Shown here: in pieces, positions 30,439-39,825 of the stretch
Layout: each line of letters begins with the position of its first letter
Numbering within the stretch: the stretch's first letter is position 1
NCBI RefSeq assembly: GCF_001412595.2
Contig: NZ_CP012640.2
Span: forward strand, 2,976,001 to 3,040,000
Length of the DNA stretch: 64,000 nt
Reading direction: 5' to 3'
From: Massilia sp. WG5
GTDB taxonomy: Bacteria; Pseudomonadota; Gammaproteobacteria; Burkholderiales; Burkholderiaceae_D
Translations under genes and position numbers: made by a program
The notes under the pieces: model-generated
Told to the model about the DNA's origin: nothing
The model's database searches: none
The model's input: only the letters and a program-made list of their open reading frames with translations

Positions 30439-31896
30439 CTACTCTACCGCCTTGACCATCGACTCGATGACCTTCTTGGCGTCGCCGAACACCATCATGG
30501 TGTTCGGCTGGTAGAACAAGTCGTTGTCCAGGCCCGCGTAGCCGGATGCCATCGAACGCTTGTTGACGATGATGCTCTTGGCCTTGTAGGCCTCCAGGAT
30601 CGGCATGCCGGCGATCGGCGATTTCGGGTCCTTGGCGGCCGGGTTCACCACGTCGTTCGCGCCCAGCACCAGCACCACGTCGGTCTGGCCGAACTCGCCG
30701 TTGATGTCTTCCATCTCCACCACCTGGTCGTAGGGCACCTCGGCCTCGGCCAGCAGCACGTTCATGTGGCCCGGCATGCGGCCCGCCACCGGGTGGATCG
30801 CGTAGCGCACCGTCACGCCGTGTTCGGTCAGCTTGTCGACCAGTTCCTTCACCGTATGCTGGGCGCGCGCCACCGCCAGGCCGTAGCCCGGGACGATGAT
30901 CACGGATTCCGCATTCTGCAGGATGAAGGCGGCGTCTTCCGGCGAGCCGGCCTTGACGGGACGCTGTTCCTTCGCGCCGCCCGTGTCCGCTGCCGCCGCC
31001 TCGCCGCCGAAGCCGCCCAGGATCACGTTGAAGAAGGAGCGGTTCATCGCCTTGCACATGATGTACGAGAGGATCGCGCCGCTCGAGCCGACCAGCGAGC
31101 CGGCGATGATCAGCATCGAGTTGTTCAGCGAGAAGCCGATGCCGGCCGCCGCCCAGCCCGAGTAGGAGTTCAGCATCGACACCACCACCGGCATGTCGGC
31201 GCCGCCGATCGGGATGATGATCAACACGCCTAATACGAAGGACAGCGCCGCCATCACGATGTAGGGCGTCCACGCAGGCGCGGCGCCATCCGAGAAGCAG
31301 AACACCAGGCCCAGCGCGATGATGGCGATCGCCACCAGCAGGTTGATCAGGTGCTGGCCCGGGTAGCGCACCGGCGCGCCCTGGAACAGGCGGAACTTGT
31401 ACTTGCCGGCCAGCTTGCCGAAGGCGATGACGGAACCCGAGAAGGTCACGGCGCCGACGAAGGTGCCGATGAACAGCTCCAGCCGGTTACCGAAAGGGAG
31501 CGCGGCGCCGCGGGCGGCGATGTTGAAGGCCCAGGGTTCGGACACGGCGGCGATCGCGATGCACACCGCCGCCAGGCCGATCAGGGAGTGCATGGCCGCC
31601 ACCAGCTCCGGCATCTTGGTCATCTCGACCCGGCGCGCGGCGATGGCGCCGATTGCGCCCCCCACCACGACGCCCAGCAGCACCAGTCCGAAACCCATGC
31701 CGCCGGTCCGGATCTGTTCCTGCAGCTTGAGCATCAGGGCGATCGTCGTGAGCACCGCGATCGCCATCCCGCTCATGCCGAACACGTTGCCCATGCGCGC
31801 ACTCGACGGCGAGGACAAGCCTTTCAGGGCCTGGATGAAGCAGACCGAGGCCACCAGGTAGAGCAGCGTGACCACATTCATGCTGATCATGTTCAT
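30439..31896 (-). CDS. pntB: NAD(P) transhydrogenase subunit beta
   Basis: Membrane subunit of the proton-translocating transhydrogenase that uses the proton gradient to reduce NADP with NADH. The 485-residue protein starts at 31896, inside an ATGA overlap with pntAb. About nine hydrophobic helices (starting [20 protein letters not shown]) precede the NADP(H)-binding domain III, marked by [37 protein letters not shown] and [13 protein letters not shown]. It is the last gene of the pntAa-pntAb-pntB operon. Confidence 0.97.
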   Translation of the reverse strand: MNMISMNVVTLLYLVASVCFIQALKGLSSPSSARMGNVFGMSGMAIAVLTTIALMLKLQEQIRTGGMGFGLVLLGVVVGGAIGAIAARRVEMTKMPELVAAMHSLIGLAAVCIAIAAVSEPWAFNIAARGAALPFGNRLELFIGTFVGAVTFSGSVIAFGKLAGKYKFRLFQGAPVRYPGQHLINLLVAIAIIALGLVFCFSDGAAPAWTPYIVMAALSFVLGVLIIIPIGGADMPVVVSMLNSYSGWAAAGIGFSLNNSMLIIAGSLVGSSGAILSYIMCKAMNRSFFNVILGGFGGEAAAADTGGAKEQRPVKAGSPEDAAFILQNAESVIIVPGYGLAVARAQHTVKELVDKLTEHGVTVRYAIHPVAGRMPGHMNVLLAEAEVPYDQVVEMEDINGEFGQTDVVLVLGANDVVNPAAKDPKSPIAGMPILEAYKAKSIIVNKRSMASGYAGLDNDLFYQPNTMMVFGDAKKVIESMVKAVE

Positions 31897-32246
31897 GCGG
31901 TCTCCTTCGCGCCGATACCGTTCCCGGTCTTTTCGCCCGCGACGGCCTTGTTCGCCTTCGGCTCCTTCTTCTTGAACATCTCCAGCATGCGCTGGGTGAC
32001 CAGGAAGCCGCCGAACACGTTGACGGCCGCCAGCGCGACGGCGATGGTGCCCGCGACCTGGCCGGTGATGCCCTCGGTCAGGCCGGCCGCCAGCATGGCG
32101 CCGACGATGATGATGGCCGACACCGCATTCGTCACCGCCATCAGCGGCGTGTGCAGGGCCGGGGTGACGGTCCACACCACGTGGTAGCCGACGTAGATCG
32201 CCAGCACGAAGATGATCAGGTTGATGATCGTGTGACTGATTTCCAT
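31893..32246 (-). CDS. pntAb: NAD(P) transhydrogenase subunit alpha part 2
   Basis: A 117-residue membrane protein corresponding to the C-terminal transmembrane part of E. coli PntA; in this organism the alpha subunit is split. The start at 32246 follows AGGAGCGAAAAC. Three hydrophobic helices are visible: [37 protein letters not shown] and [18 protein letters not shown]. The tail is charged and ends in the overlap with pntB. It sits 10 bases after pntAa. Confidence 0.95.
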   Translation of the reverse strand: MEISHTIINLIIFVLAIYVGYHVVWTVTPALHTPLMAVTNAVSAIIIVGAMLAAGLTEGITGQVAGTIAVALAAVNVFGGFLVTQRMLEMFKKKEPKANKAVAGEKTGNGIGAKETA

Positions 32247-32256
32247 GTTTTCGCTC

Positions 32257-33369
32257 CTATTTGCGCAATACTTCGCCGTCGGTGCAGACCAGCACCGCGC
32301 GCACGATCTCGTCCTCGCGGTCGATCGCCAGCTTGCCTTCCTTGTCGACGATGAGCTTGAGGAAATCGAGCACGTTGCGGGCGTACAGGGCCGAGGCGTC
32401 GGCCGCGACCAGGGCCGGCAGGTTGGGCTCGCCGATGATGGTGACGCCATGCCTGTTCACGGTCTTGCCCAGTTCCGTCAGCGGGCAGTTGCCGCCCTGC
32501 TCGATCGCCATGTCGACGATCACCGAACCCGGCTTCATGGCGCGCACGGTGTCTTCCGAGATCAGTACCGGCGCCTTGCGGCCTGGGATCAGCGCGGTGG
32601 TGATGACGATGTCGGCGAGTCTGGCGCGCTCGTGCACCAGCTCGGCCTGGCGGCGCATCCAGTCGGCCGGCATCGGCCGCGCATAGCCGCCCGCGCCTTG
32701 CGCGATTTCCTTTTCCTCGTCGGTCAGGAAAGGCACGTCGATGAACTTGGCGCCCAGCGATTCGACCTGCTCCTTGACCGGCGGACGCACGTCGGAGGCC
32801 TCGATCACGGCGCCCAGGCGCTTGGCGGTGGCGATCGCCTGCAGGCCGGCCACGCCGACCCCCATGATCAGCACGCGCGCGGCCTTCACGGTGCCGGCGG
32901 CCGTCATCAGCATCGGCATGAAGCGCTGATAGGCGTTTGCGGCCAGCATCACGGCTTTATACCCGGCGATGTTCGCCTGCGAGGACAGCACGTCCATCGA
33001 CTGCGCGCGGGTGATGCGCGGCGCGGCTTCCAGGGCGAAGGCGACGAGGCGCTTGTCGGCCATCGCGGCGTTGTTCTCGAGATCGAAGGGGTTCAGCATG
33101 CCGACCAGGACGGCGCCGGGCTGCATCAGGTAGCGCTCGTCGGCGTTCGGGGCACGCACCTTCAGCACCATCTCGGCGCCAAAGGCGTCCTGGGCGCTGC
33201 CGATGCGGGCGCCGGCGGCCACGTAGGCCTCATCCGGCACGGACGCATGCAGGCCGGCGCCGGACTGCACGATCACGTCGTGCTGGACGGCCAGCTTCTT
33301 GACGGTTTCGGGCGTTGCGGCGACGCGTGTTTCACCGGGCCGCGATTCGGCCGGCACACCAATCTTCAT
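32257..33369 (-). CDS. pntAa: NAD(P) transhydrogenase subunit alpha part 1
   Basis: Soluble NAD(H)-binding domain I, 370 residues, related to alanine dehydrogenase. GGGGGA lies six bases before the ATG. Signatures are [19 protein letters not shown] at the N-terminus, the Rossmann motif [20 protein letters not shown], and [17 protein letters not shown]. The three-gene pnt operon supplies NADPH for biosynthesis. The intergenic gap of about 260 bases before the Nudix gene should hold its promoter, but I see no strong match. Confidence 0.96.
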   Translation of the reverse strand: MKIGVPAESRPGETRVAATPETVKKLAVQHDVIVQSGAGLHASVPDEAYVAAGARIGSAQDAFGAEMVLKVRAPNADERYLMQPGAVLVGMLNPFDLENNAAMADKRLVAFALEAAPRITRAQSMDVLSSQANIAGYKAVMLAANAYQRFMPMLMTAAGTVKAARVLIMGVGVAGLQAIATAKRLGAVIEASDVRPPVKEQVESLGAKFIDVPFLTDEEKEIAQGAGGYARPMPADWMRRQAELVHERARLADIVITTALIPGRKAPVLISEDTVRAMKPGSVIVDMAIEQGGNCPLTELGKTVNRHGVTIIGEPNLPALVAADASALYARNVLDFLKLIVDKEGKLAIDREDEIVRAVLVCTDGEVLRK

Positions 33370-33627
33370 GATTCCCCCATTGGATTGATAAACTGTCTAC
33401 AATCTAGCATGCAAATTTAGACAAAGCCCGTTGTCAATACCGACTAGTGGTATTTCGTAAACAGATCGGCAATTTTCCTGCTCAAGCTGCTACGGACCTA
33501 GGGATATCCCACGATTATTTGTATCAAATCAAGCGAAAAGCCTGGCCAGAACTGTTGCAATGCAGCGTGCGTGCAAGCAACGACCTTTTCATCAAGGTAG
33601 AATATCGGCACATTTTCAAGGACGCGC

Positions 33628-34131
33628 ATGACCCATACCTTCAGACCATCAGTGACTGTCGCTGCGATCATCGAGCGCGATGGCCGCTTCCTGCTGATCG
33701 AAGAGGAAACCAGCGACGGCATCCGCCTGAACCAGCCGGCCGGGCACCTCGACCCATTCGAATCGCTCGAACAGGCGGTCATCCGCGAAGCCATGGAAGA
33801 AACCGCGCACGAATTCATTCCCGAGGCGCTGGTCGGCATGTACATCTCGCGCTATCACTCGAAATCGCGCGGCACCGACGTCACTTACCTGCGCTTCACC
33901 TTCTGCGGCAAGCCGGGCAGGCAGTACGACCAGCCGCTCGACCATGGCATCCTGCGCACCTTGTGGATGACGCGCGACGAACTGGCGGCCTGCCAGGAGC
34001 GCCACCGCAGCCCGATCGTGCTGAAATGCGTGGACGACTACCTGGCCGGCCAGCGCACCTCGCTGGACCTGCTATATACCGACCACTCAGTGTTTGATGG
34101 CGGCCTTTCCATTCAACCGGACGTAATGTAA
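33628..34131 (+). CDS. Nudix hydrolase, NudJ-like phosphatase
   Basis: A 167-residue protein of the NudJ group, which hydrolyses nucleoside and thiamine-pyrophosphate substrates. The Nudix box is [20 protein letters not shown], continuing TAHEF; the box Gly after EET is replaced by Ala, the rest is intact. Four bases separate it from mnmA, an association seen in many proteobacteria (nudJ-mnmA). The region 33370-33627 before it has no supportable gene. Confidence 0.92.
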   Translation: MTHTFRPSVTVAAIIERDGRFLLIEEETSDGIRLNQPAGHLDPFESLEQAVIREAMEETAHEFIPEALVGMYISRYHSKSRGTDVTYLRFTFCGKPGRQYDQPLDHGILRTLWMTRDELAACQERHRSPIVLKCVDDYLAGQRTSLDLLYTDHSVFDGGLSIQPDVM

Positions 34132-34135
34132 CGAA

Positions 34136-35245
34136 ATGACCAAGAAAAAAGTCGTGATCGGGATGTCGGGCGGCGTCGACTCCTCGGTCGCGGCCTGGAT
34201 GCTGAAAGAACAGGGCTACGAAGTCGTCGGCCTGTTCATGAAGAACTGGGAAGACGACGACGATTCCGAATACTGCTCCACGCGCCAGGACTGGATCGAC
34301 GCGGCCAGCGTGGCCGACGTGGTCGGGGTGGACATCGAGGCGGTCAACTTCGCCGCCGAATACAAGGACCGCGTGTTCGCGGAATTCCTGCGCGAATACC
34401 AGGCCGGCCGCACGCCGAATCCGGACGTGCTGTGCAACGCCGAGATCAAGTTCAAGGCCTTCCTCGACCACGCCATGAAGCTGGGCGCCGACCTGATCGC
34501 GACCGGCCACTACGCGCGCGTGCGCCACAACCAGGCGAGCGACCGCTTCGAGCTGCTGAAGGCGCTGGATTCGACCAAGGACCAGAGCTACTTCCTGCAC
34601 CGCCTGAACCAGGCGCAGCTGTCGAAAGCCCTGTTCCCGCTGGGCGAGATCGCCAAGACCGAGGTGCGCAAGATCGCCGAAAAGCTGAACCTGCCGAACG
34701 CGGCGAAGAAGGACTCGACCGGCATCTGCTTCATCGGCGAGCGCCCTTTCCGCGAATTCCTGGGCCGCTACCTGCAGCACAAGCCGGGCCCGATCAAGCT
34801 GGACAACGGCCAGACGGTCGGCGAGCACGTCGGCCTGTCCTTCTACACCCTGGGCCAGCGCAAGGGCATCGGCATCGGCGGCCTGAAATCGCACAAGAAC
34901 GCGGACGGCACCAGCGAGCCCTGGTTCGTGGCGCGCAAGGACATCGCCAACAACACCCTGTACATCGTGCAGGGCCACGACCACCCGTGGCTGCTGTCGG
35001 CCGAACTGGGCGCCGGCCAGGCGAGCTGGGTCGCCGGCGAACCGCCCGCCCCGCGCTCCTTGTCCGCCAAGACCCGCTACCGCCAGGCCGACGTCGCCTG
35101 CACGGTGGCGCCGGAAGGCCAGGACCGCTTCCTGCTGCGCTTCGACGAGCCGCAGTGGGCCGTCACGCCGGGACAATCGGCCGTGCTGTACGACGGCGAT
35201 GTGTGCCTGGGCGGCGGGATCATCGATTCGGCCAGCGCGGCCTGA
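34136..35245 (+). CDS. mnmA: tRNA-specific 2-thiouridylase MnmA
   Basis: Adds sulfur to U34 of tRNA-Lys, -Glu and -Gln using a persulfide relay. The 369-residue protein has the PP-loop [15 protein letters not shown] near the N-terminus, the first catalytic cysteine in [13 protein letters not shown] and the second in [12 protein letters not shown]; the C-terminal beta-barrel tRNA-binding region contains [16 protein letters not shown]. It follows the Nudix gene closely. A paired dispersed repeat lies downstream and could act as its 3' hairpin. Confidence 0.97.
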   Translation: MTKKKVVIGMSGGVDSSVAAWMLKEQGYEVVGLFMKNWEDDDDSEYCSTRQDWIDAASVADVVGVDIEAVNFAAEYKDRVFAEFLREYQAGRTPNPDVLCNAEIKFKAFLDHAMKLGADLIATGHYARVRHNQASDRFELLKALDSTKDQSYFLHRLNQAQLSKALFPLGEIAKTEVRKIAEKLNLPNAAKKDSTGICFIGERPFREFLGRYLQHKPGPIKLDNGQTVGEHVGLSFYTLGQRKGIGIGGLKSHKNADGTSEPWFVARKDIANNTLYIVQGHDHPWLLSAELGAGQASWVAGEPPAPRSLSAKTRYRQADVACTVAPEGQDRFLLRFDEPQWAVTPGQSAVLYDGDVCLGGGIIDSASAA

Positions 35246-35288
35246 GTCTTACCGCGTTCCCGCGTTCTGTCGTCGCCCCCCGCTCTTC

Positions 35289-35376
35289 CGTCGCCCCCGC
35301 GCAGGCGGGGGCCCAGGTTCTGTACGCGCTAAGTAGACGCCAGCAAACTTGGGTCCCCGCCTGTGCGGGGACGACG
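35289..35376. repeat. Dispersed GC-rich palindromic repeat, copy C (paired form)
   Basis: Left half CGTCGCCCCCGCGCAGGCGG and following bases at 35289-35319, and the mirrored right half AACTTGGGTCCCCGCCTGTG at 35346-35376, with a 26-base centre. A further truncated trace (GTCGTCGCCCCCCGC) lies at about 35271. Same family as 2466, 26362 and 50839. The two halves could pair into a long hairpin after mnmA. Confidence 0.8.
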
Positions 35377-35535
35377 TTTATAGGCCCGCAGCCCTGTATT
35401 GACTGTTGCATATCCCCCTAAGAATTTCACGATTTTTGCCCGCGCTTGCCATTTCTCCATCGAACTGCGCGCCGAAATGTCGTAACCTTCAGCAAAGTTG
35501 CCGCACGGCAAAATATTTGCAGACAGGGAGCATCA

Positions 35536-36009
35536 GTGATTGACATTAACAACACGACAGAAGTGCTGTCGTTCCGCCTGGGCGGCGAAGAGTACGCCCT
35601 CAGCATCCTCAAGGTCCAGGAAATCCGCGGCTACGACGCCGTCACCCGCATCGCGAGCGCGCCCGAGTACCTGAAGGGCGTGATCAACCTGCGCGGCATC
35701 ATCGTGCCGATCGTGGACATGCGCATCAAGTTCGGCGTCGGGAATCCGAGCTACGACGCCTTCACCGTGGTGATCGTCCTGAACATCAACGGCCACACGA
35801 TCGGCGTGGTGGTCGACAGCGTGTCCGACGTCGTGACCCTGACGCCCGAGCAGATCAAGCCGGCGCCGGACCTCGGCTCCAGCGTCGCCGCCGAGTACCT
35901 GCAGGGCCTGGGCACCGTGGGCGAGCGCATGCTGATCCTGCTCGACATCGACAAGCTGCTCAGCTCCGAAGACATGGGCCTGCTGGCCGCCGCGCGCAGC
36001 GCCGCCTGA
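35536..36009 (+). CDS. CheW-like chemotaxis adaptor
   Basis: A 157-residue CheW domain that couples chemoreceptors to CheA. The start is taken as GTG at 35536 because GGGAG lies five bases upstream and it gives the normal length; the frame remains open further upstream without a good site. CheW motifs: [41 protein letters not shown] and [11 protein letters not shown]. Upstream, TAAG (35419-35422), 15 bases, then GCCCG weakly resembles a sigma-28 flagellar promoter. It precedes a chemoreceptor gene; no cheA is in the window. Confidence 0.92.
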   Translation: MIDINNTTEVLSFRLGGEEYALSILKVQEIRGYDAVTRIASAPEYLKGVINLRGIIVPIVDMRIKFGVGNPSYDAFTVVIVLNINGHTIGVVVDSVSDVVTLTPEQIKPAPDLGSSVAAEYLQGLGTVGERMLILLDIDKLLSSEDMGLLAAARSAA

Positions 36010-36027
36010 CCCGCCGCACCGTCCTCC

Positions 36028-36058
36028 GGCCGCGGCATGTGCCGCGGCCTTTCGTTTT
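36028..36058 (+). terminator. Intrinsic terminator after the cheW-like gene
   Basis: A perfect 9-bp stem GGCCGCGGC with a four-base loop ATGT and its complement, followed by TTTCGTTTT. It lies between the CheW gene and the chemoreceptor gene that starts 21 bases later, so the receptor must have its own start within this gap, or be expressed by readthrough. Confidence 0.8.
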
Positions 36059-36078
36059 ATTCGCTTTACCTCCATATT

Positions 36079-37785
36079 ATGAATCTCCGTAATTTCAAAC
36101 TGCGCACGCGGCTTGCGCTGGGCTTTGGCGTGATGTGCGCCATGTTGATCGTCGTACTCATGCTGGGCATGACCATGCTCGGCCGCGTCAACCAGGGCAC
36201 GCGAGAGATCGTGCAGCAACGCATGCCGAAGATCGAAGCCGCGACCTCGATCCTCGACCAGACCAACAACATCTCGGTCGCATTGCGCAACATGATGCTC
36301 AACGACGATCCGGCCGACCGCAAGCTGCAGACCGCGAACGTCATGAAGGCGCGCGGCGCGATCCAGTCCATCCTGGACGGCTATCACGCCGAAGCCACCG
36401 CGGGCGCGGAGCGCGACCTGGCAAACCAGAGCGCCGAGCACAACACCAAGTTCGTCAAGGACCAGGACGAGCTGCTCAAGCGCATCGGCGCCGGCGACAT
36501 CGACGGCGCCAAGGCCTACCTGACCGCCGAATTCCGTCCCCTGCTGCTGGCCTACAAGAAGGTCCTGAACGAACAGATCAAGCTGCAGAAGGCGGCGGTG
36601 GCGGAAGCCAGCGAGCAGGCCGAGAGCACCTACAAGGAAACCCGCCTGCTGATGGGCGGCCTGGGCGCCGCGATCCTGGCGTTGGCCGCCGCCATCGCCT
36701 GGCGCATCTCGGCCTCGATCACCGGTCCGGTGGCGAAGGCCCTGGAAGTGGCGAATACCGTCGCCGCCGGCGACCTGACCAGCCGCATCGACGTCACCAC
36801 CCGCGACGAGATGGGCCAGCTGCTGAATGCCCTGAAGGCGATGAACGAGAGCCTGGCGCGCACCGTGCAGACCGTGCGCAGCGGCACCGAGACCATCGCC
36901 ACCGCGTCCGCCGAAGTGGCGGCCGGCAGCATGGACCTGTCCGCACGCACCGAGCAGCAGGCCGGTTCGCTGGAAGAAACCGCGTCGTCGATGGAAGAGC
37001 TGACCTCGACCGTCAAGCAGAACGCCGACAACGCGCGCCAGGCCAACGCCCTGGCGGAATCGGCCTCCAACGTGGCGGCGCGCGGTGGCGCCGTGATCGA
37101 GGAAGTGGTCGGCACCATGCGCGAGATCCACGAGGCCTCCGGCAAGATGGCGGACATCATCGGCGTGATCGACGGGATCGCCTTCCAGACCAATATCCTG
37201 GCGCTGAATGCGGCGGTGGAAGCGGCGCGCGCCGGCGAACAGGGCCGCGGCTTCGCGGTCGTCGCCGGCGAGGTGCGCAACCTGGCCCAGCGCTCGGCCG
37301 CGGCGGCGCGCGAGATCAAGACCCTGATCGTCGATTCGACCGGCAAGGTCGAGAACGGCAGCAAGCTGGTCGGCGATGCCGGCAGCACCATGCGCGAGAT
37401 CGTCGACAGCGTGCGCCGCGTGACCGACATCATGAGCGAGATCACCGCCGCCAGCGCCGAGCAGAGCGGCGGCATCGAGCAGATCAACCAGGCGATCACC
37501 CAGATGGACGAAGTCACCCAGCAGAACGCCGCGCTGGTCGAGCAGACCTCGGCGGCGGCGGAAGCGATGCAGGACCAGGCGGCGCGCCTCGCGCAGGCGG
37601 TCAGCGTGTTCCGCCTGGATGGCGTCGCGCAGGCCGCGGCGCCGGCGCCCGTCAAACCGCGCAGGCGCGTCGAAGCGCCGAAGCTGGCGCAGGCGGCCAA
37701 GCCGGTACGGGTAGCGCAACCGCAGCCGCAACCGGTCCGGCGCAAGGAGCCGGTGGTGGCGGGCGGCGACTGGGAAGAGTTCTGA
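36079..37785 (+). CDS. Methyl-accepting chemotaxis protein
   Basis: A 568-residue receptor from ATG 36079 ([10 protein letters not shown]). TM1 ([20 protein letters not shown]) precedes a four-helix periplasmic sensor domain; TM2 ([19 protein letters not shown]) leads into HAMP ([20 protein letters not shown]). The cytoplasmic signalling tip is intact: [20 protein letters not shown] and [19 protein letters not shown] long Ala/Pro/Gln linker ends in DWEEF, a CheR/CheB-docking pentapeptide. No obvious ribosome-binding site. Its ligand is unknown; the sensor resembles the common 4HB_MCP type. Confidence 0.95.
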   Translation: MNLRNFKLRTRLALGFGVMCAMLIVVLMLGMTMLGRVNQGTREIVQQRMPKIEAATSILDQTNNISVALRNMMLNDDPADRKLQTANVMKARGAIQSILDGYHAEATAGAERDLANQSAEHNTKFVKDQDELLKRIGAGDIDGAKAYLTAEFRPLLLAYKKVLNEQIKLQKAAVAEASEQAESTYKETRLLMGGLGAAILALAAAIAWRISASITGPVAKALEVANTVAAGDLTSRIDVTTRDEMGQLLNALKAMNESLARTVQTVRSGTETIATASAEVAAGSMDLSARTEQQAGSLEETASSMEELTSTVKQNADNARQANALAESASNVAARGGAVIEEVVGTMREIHEASGKMADIIGVIDGIAFQTNILALNAAVEAARAGEQGRGFAVVAGEVRNLAQRSAAAAREIKTLIVDSTGKVENGSKLVGDAGSTMREIVDSVRRVTDIMSEITAASAEQSGGIEQINQAITQMDEVTQQNAALVEQTSAAAEAMQDQAARLAQAVSVFRLDGVAQAAAPAPVKPRRRVEAPKLAQAAKPVRVAQPQPQPVRRKEPVVAGGDWEEF

Positions 37786-37825
37786 TCGGGTTCCAGCCCG
37801 CGGCCCCGGCGGCAGTGCCGGCGTG

Positions 37826-38209
37826 TCAGGCGCCGCGATGCTGCTTGACGATGGCCAGTACCGTGTTGCGGATCGTGCGCAGCACGGCGTCCGCCTTGAA
37901 GGGCTTGACGATGAAGCCCTGCACGCCGCGGCCGAGCGCGGCCTGCACGGTGGGTGCGTCGAGGGTGCCGGACACCATGAAGACCAGGGTCTTGGGCAGG
38001 CTGGCGCGCAGCTGCTCGACCACGTCGTTGCCGTCCTCGACCTGTTCGCGCGCGATGCAGAAGATGTGCGGGTGGTGTTTCAGGGCCTGCACGTAGCCGA
38101 GGTGGCTGGTATGCACCTGGGCCACCACTTCGTAGCCGCCGTCCGTCAGCACGGTGTTGAGCAGGCCGCGCGAAATCGCGTTCGAGTCGACAATCACTGC
38201 CTTGAGCAT
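37826..38209 (-). CDS. CheY-like receiver domain lacking the phosphoacceptor Asp
   Basis: A 127-residue single receiver domain, convergent with the chemoreceptor. The first acidic pocket residue (D8 in VIVDSN), the Ser switch (S80 in VFMVSG) and the invariant Lys (K102 in IVKPF) are present. Where the phosphorylated Asp should sit, after beta-strand 3, the sequence reads HIFCIAREQVEDG, with Ile-Ala at 52-53 in place of the usual Leu-Asp. It is therefore probably a pseudo-receiver that works by binding rather than phosphotransfer. Its partner may be the nearby chemotaxis proteins. Confidence 0.85.
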   Translation of the reverse strand: MLKAVIVDSNAISRGLLNTVLTDGGYEVVAQVHTSHLGYVQALKHHPHIFCIAREQVEDGNDVVEQLRASLPKTLVFMVSGTLDAPTVQAALGRGVQGFIVKPFKADAVLRTIRNTVLAIVKQHRGA

Positions 38210-38243
38210 CGTTCGTTCCTTGTGTCCAGAGGGTCCGGCCGGC

Positions 38244-39020
38244 TCAGTGGGCGTCCCATGCCAGCATCTTCCAGCTCACCCCGAGCTTCACGTCGGTCTT
38301 CAGCTCCACCAGCTTGCGCGAGATCTCGAGGATCTCGCGCTCGGCGCGCAGGCGCTCGCCCAGCGGCGTCTTGAGGATGCCGGCGCCGGCCATCACGGCC
38401 GGCAGGTCGCCGTAGGCGTTGAGCAGGCGCGCCGCGGTCTTCATGCCGATCTTGGAGACGCCCGGTACGCCGTCGGTCGGGTCGCCCATCAGCGCCAGCA
38501 GGTCGTGCAGGCGCTCGGGCGCAACCCCGAATTTGTTGCGCACCCAGGCGTCATCGTGCCACTCGCCCTTGAAATGGTCCCACACCAGAGCGCCGTACGC
38601 GATCAGGGCATGCAGGTCCTTGTCGGTGGTGGCCACCACCGCCTCGCCGCGTCCTTCCGACAGCCAGCGCATGACGCCGGTGGCGATCACGTCGTCGGCC
38701 TCGACCTCGGGCACCATCAGCACGTGCATGCCGGCCGCGCGCAGGCGCTCGTGGAACTCCGGCAGGGCATTGCGCAGGTCGGAGGGCATCGGCGCGCGGC
38801 CCTCGCGGTAGCGCGGATACAGCGCGTGGCGCCAGGTCTGGCCGCCATAGTCGAAGGCCGCCAGCACATGGGTCGGCGCATGCGCTTCCAGCAGCTTGCG
38901 GAAGGACGAGAAGGCATGGCGCAGGGCGATGCTGGCCTTCAGGTCGGAGTCCGGTTCGGGACTGGCTTCATAGACCCGGCGGACGATGTTCAGGCCGTCG
39001 ATGGCCAGCAGTTTCGCCAT
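38244..39020 (-). CDS. 5'-3' exonuclease / flap endonuclease, Xni-like
   Basis: A 258-residue nuclease of the FEN/PolA-exonuclease fold without a polymerase domain. The metal-site motifs are LLAIDGLNIVRRVYEAS, VEADDVIATGVMRW and TTDKDLHALIAYG; the helix-three-turn-helix DNA-binding element is MGDPTDGVPGVSKIGMKTAA. Length and architecture fit ExoIX/Xni, a flap endonuclease-like protein. It starts five bases after the preceding GST gene ends, so they are probably cotranscribed. Confidence 0.9.
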   Translation of the reverse strand: MAKLLAIDGLNIVRRVYEASPEPDSDLKASIALRHAFSSFRKLLEAHAPTHVLAAFDYGGQTWRHALYPRYREGRAPMPSDLRNALPEFHERLRAAGMHVLMVPEVEADDVIATGVMRWLSEGRGEAVVATTDKDLHALIAYGALVWDHFKGEWHDDAWVRNKFGVAPERLHDLLALMGDPTDGVPGVSKIGMKTAARLLNAYGDLPAVMAGAGILKTPLGERLRAEREILEISRKLVELKTDVKLGVSWKMLAWDAH

Positions 39021-39025
39021 GCTCT

Positions 39026-39697
39026 TTACTTCACGAAGTCGTACTTGCCGCCCCGTTCGAGCGCGCGCCGGTAGGCCGGGCGCGCATGGATGCGTTCGAG
39101 GAAGGCGCTCAGTTTCGGATATTTGCCATCCAGTCCACCGCGCGCGGCGGCCGCCTCCAGCGGGAAGCTGAGCTGGATGTCGGCGGCCGAGAATGCGTCG
39201 CCGGCGAACCAGGCGCGGTCGGCGAGTTCGCCCTCGAGGAAGGCCAGGTGCTGGCGGATCTGCGGCAGCACGAAACCGTCCTTCACCTTGTTCGCGATGG
39301 CGCGCGCGATCGGGCGCACGAAGAAGGGCGCGGGGGTGCTCTCGACGCGGTCGAACACCAGCTTCAGGAGCAGCGGCGGCATCGCCGAGCCTTCGGCGTA
39401 GTGCAGGAAGTAGGTCCAGCGCAGGCGCTCCGGCGTACCGGGCGCGGGCGCCAGGCGGCCGTCGCCGTAGCGCCCCACCAGGTACTCGATGATGGCGCCG
39501 GATTCGGCCACGATGGTGTCGCCGTCCTGGACCACCGGCGACTTGCCGAGCGGATGCACGGCGCGCAGCTCCGGCGGCGCCAGCATCGTCTTCGGGTCGC
39601 GCTGGTACTTCTTGATCTCGTAGTCCAGGCCGAGTTCCTCCAGCAGCCACAGGATGCGCTGGGAACGGGAGTTGTTGAGGTGATGGACGATGATCAT
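39026..39697 (-). CDS. Glutathione S-transferase
   Basis: A 223-residue cytosolic GST. The thioredoxin-like N-terminal domain contains HHLNNSRSQRILWLLEELGL with the catalytic Ser in the NSRSQR segment, the cis-Pro loop in GKSPVVQDGDTIVAESGAII, and the helical C-terminal domain has FSAADIQLSFPLEAA. It resembles the group with a Ser rather than Tyr at the active site. It is the first gene of a two-gene unit with the exonuclease and is divergent from the CocE-type hydrolase. Confidence 0.9.
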   Translation of the reverse strand: MIIVHHLNNSRSQRILWLLEELGLDYEIKKYQRDPKTMLAPPELRAVHPLGKSPVVQDGDTIVAESGAIIEYLVGRYGDGRLAPAPGTPERLRWTYFLHYAEGSAMPPLLLKLVFDRVESTPAPFFVRPIARAIANKVKDGFVLPQIRQHLAFLEGELADRAWFAGDAFSAADIQLSFPLEAAAARGGLDGKYPKLSAFLERIHARPAYRRALERGGKYDFVK

Positions 39698-39744
39698 GGA
39701 AGCCTGGGCGGGTGAAGTGGCGCTAGCTTAGCACTGTTGCTTGT

Positions 39745-39763
39745 TTACCTAAAGCTTGGGTAA
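39745..39763. promoter_or_regulatory. Imperfect palindrome between divergent genes
   Basis: TTACCTAAAGCTTGGGTAA (19 bases) has outer arms TTACC/GGTAA and an internal AAGCTT. It lies in the 128-base gap between the divergent GST and CocE-type genes and could be an operator. No regulator gene is adjacent, so this is only a candidate. Confidence 0.3.
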
Positions 39764-39825
39764 TATGCCTGAATGCAACTTTTAACAATGTTGCAGCTCA
39801 TCTAATTAGTCAAGTGGAGAACCCG

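Noticed and set aside
33447..33627. Open frame upstream of the Nudix gene with an HTH-like phrase (LGISHDYLYQIKRK)
   Set aside because: It continues out of frame into the Nudix gene, has no start site signal and no stop before it; the resemblance to a helix-turn-helix is too short to support.
35419..35445. Possible sigma-28 promoter upstream of the CheW gene
   Set aside because: TAAG-15-GCCCG matches only part of TAAA-15-GCCGATAA; mentioned with the gene but not listed as a feature.
35533..37731. 732-codon minus-strand frame opposite cheW and the chemoreceptor
   Set aside because: Antisense shadow; the plus strand encodes intact CheW and MCP signalling motifs.
39726..39736. Sequence TTAGCACT that resembles half of a CIRCE operator
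   Set aside because: The second half (GAGTGCTAA) at 9-base spacing is absent, and the neighbouring genes are not heat-shock genes.
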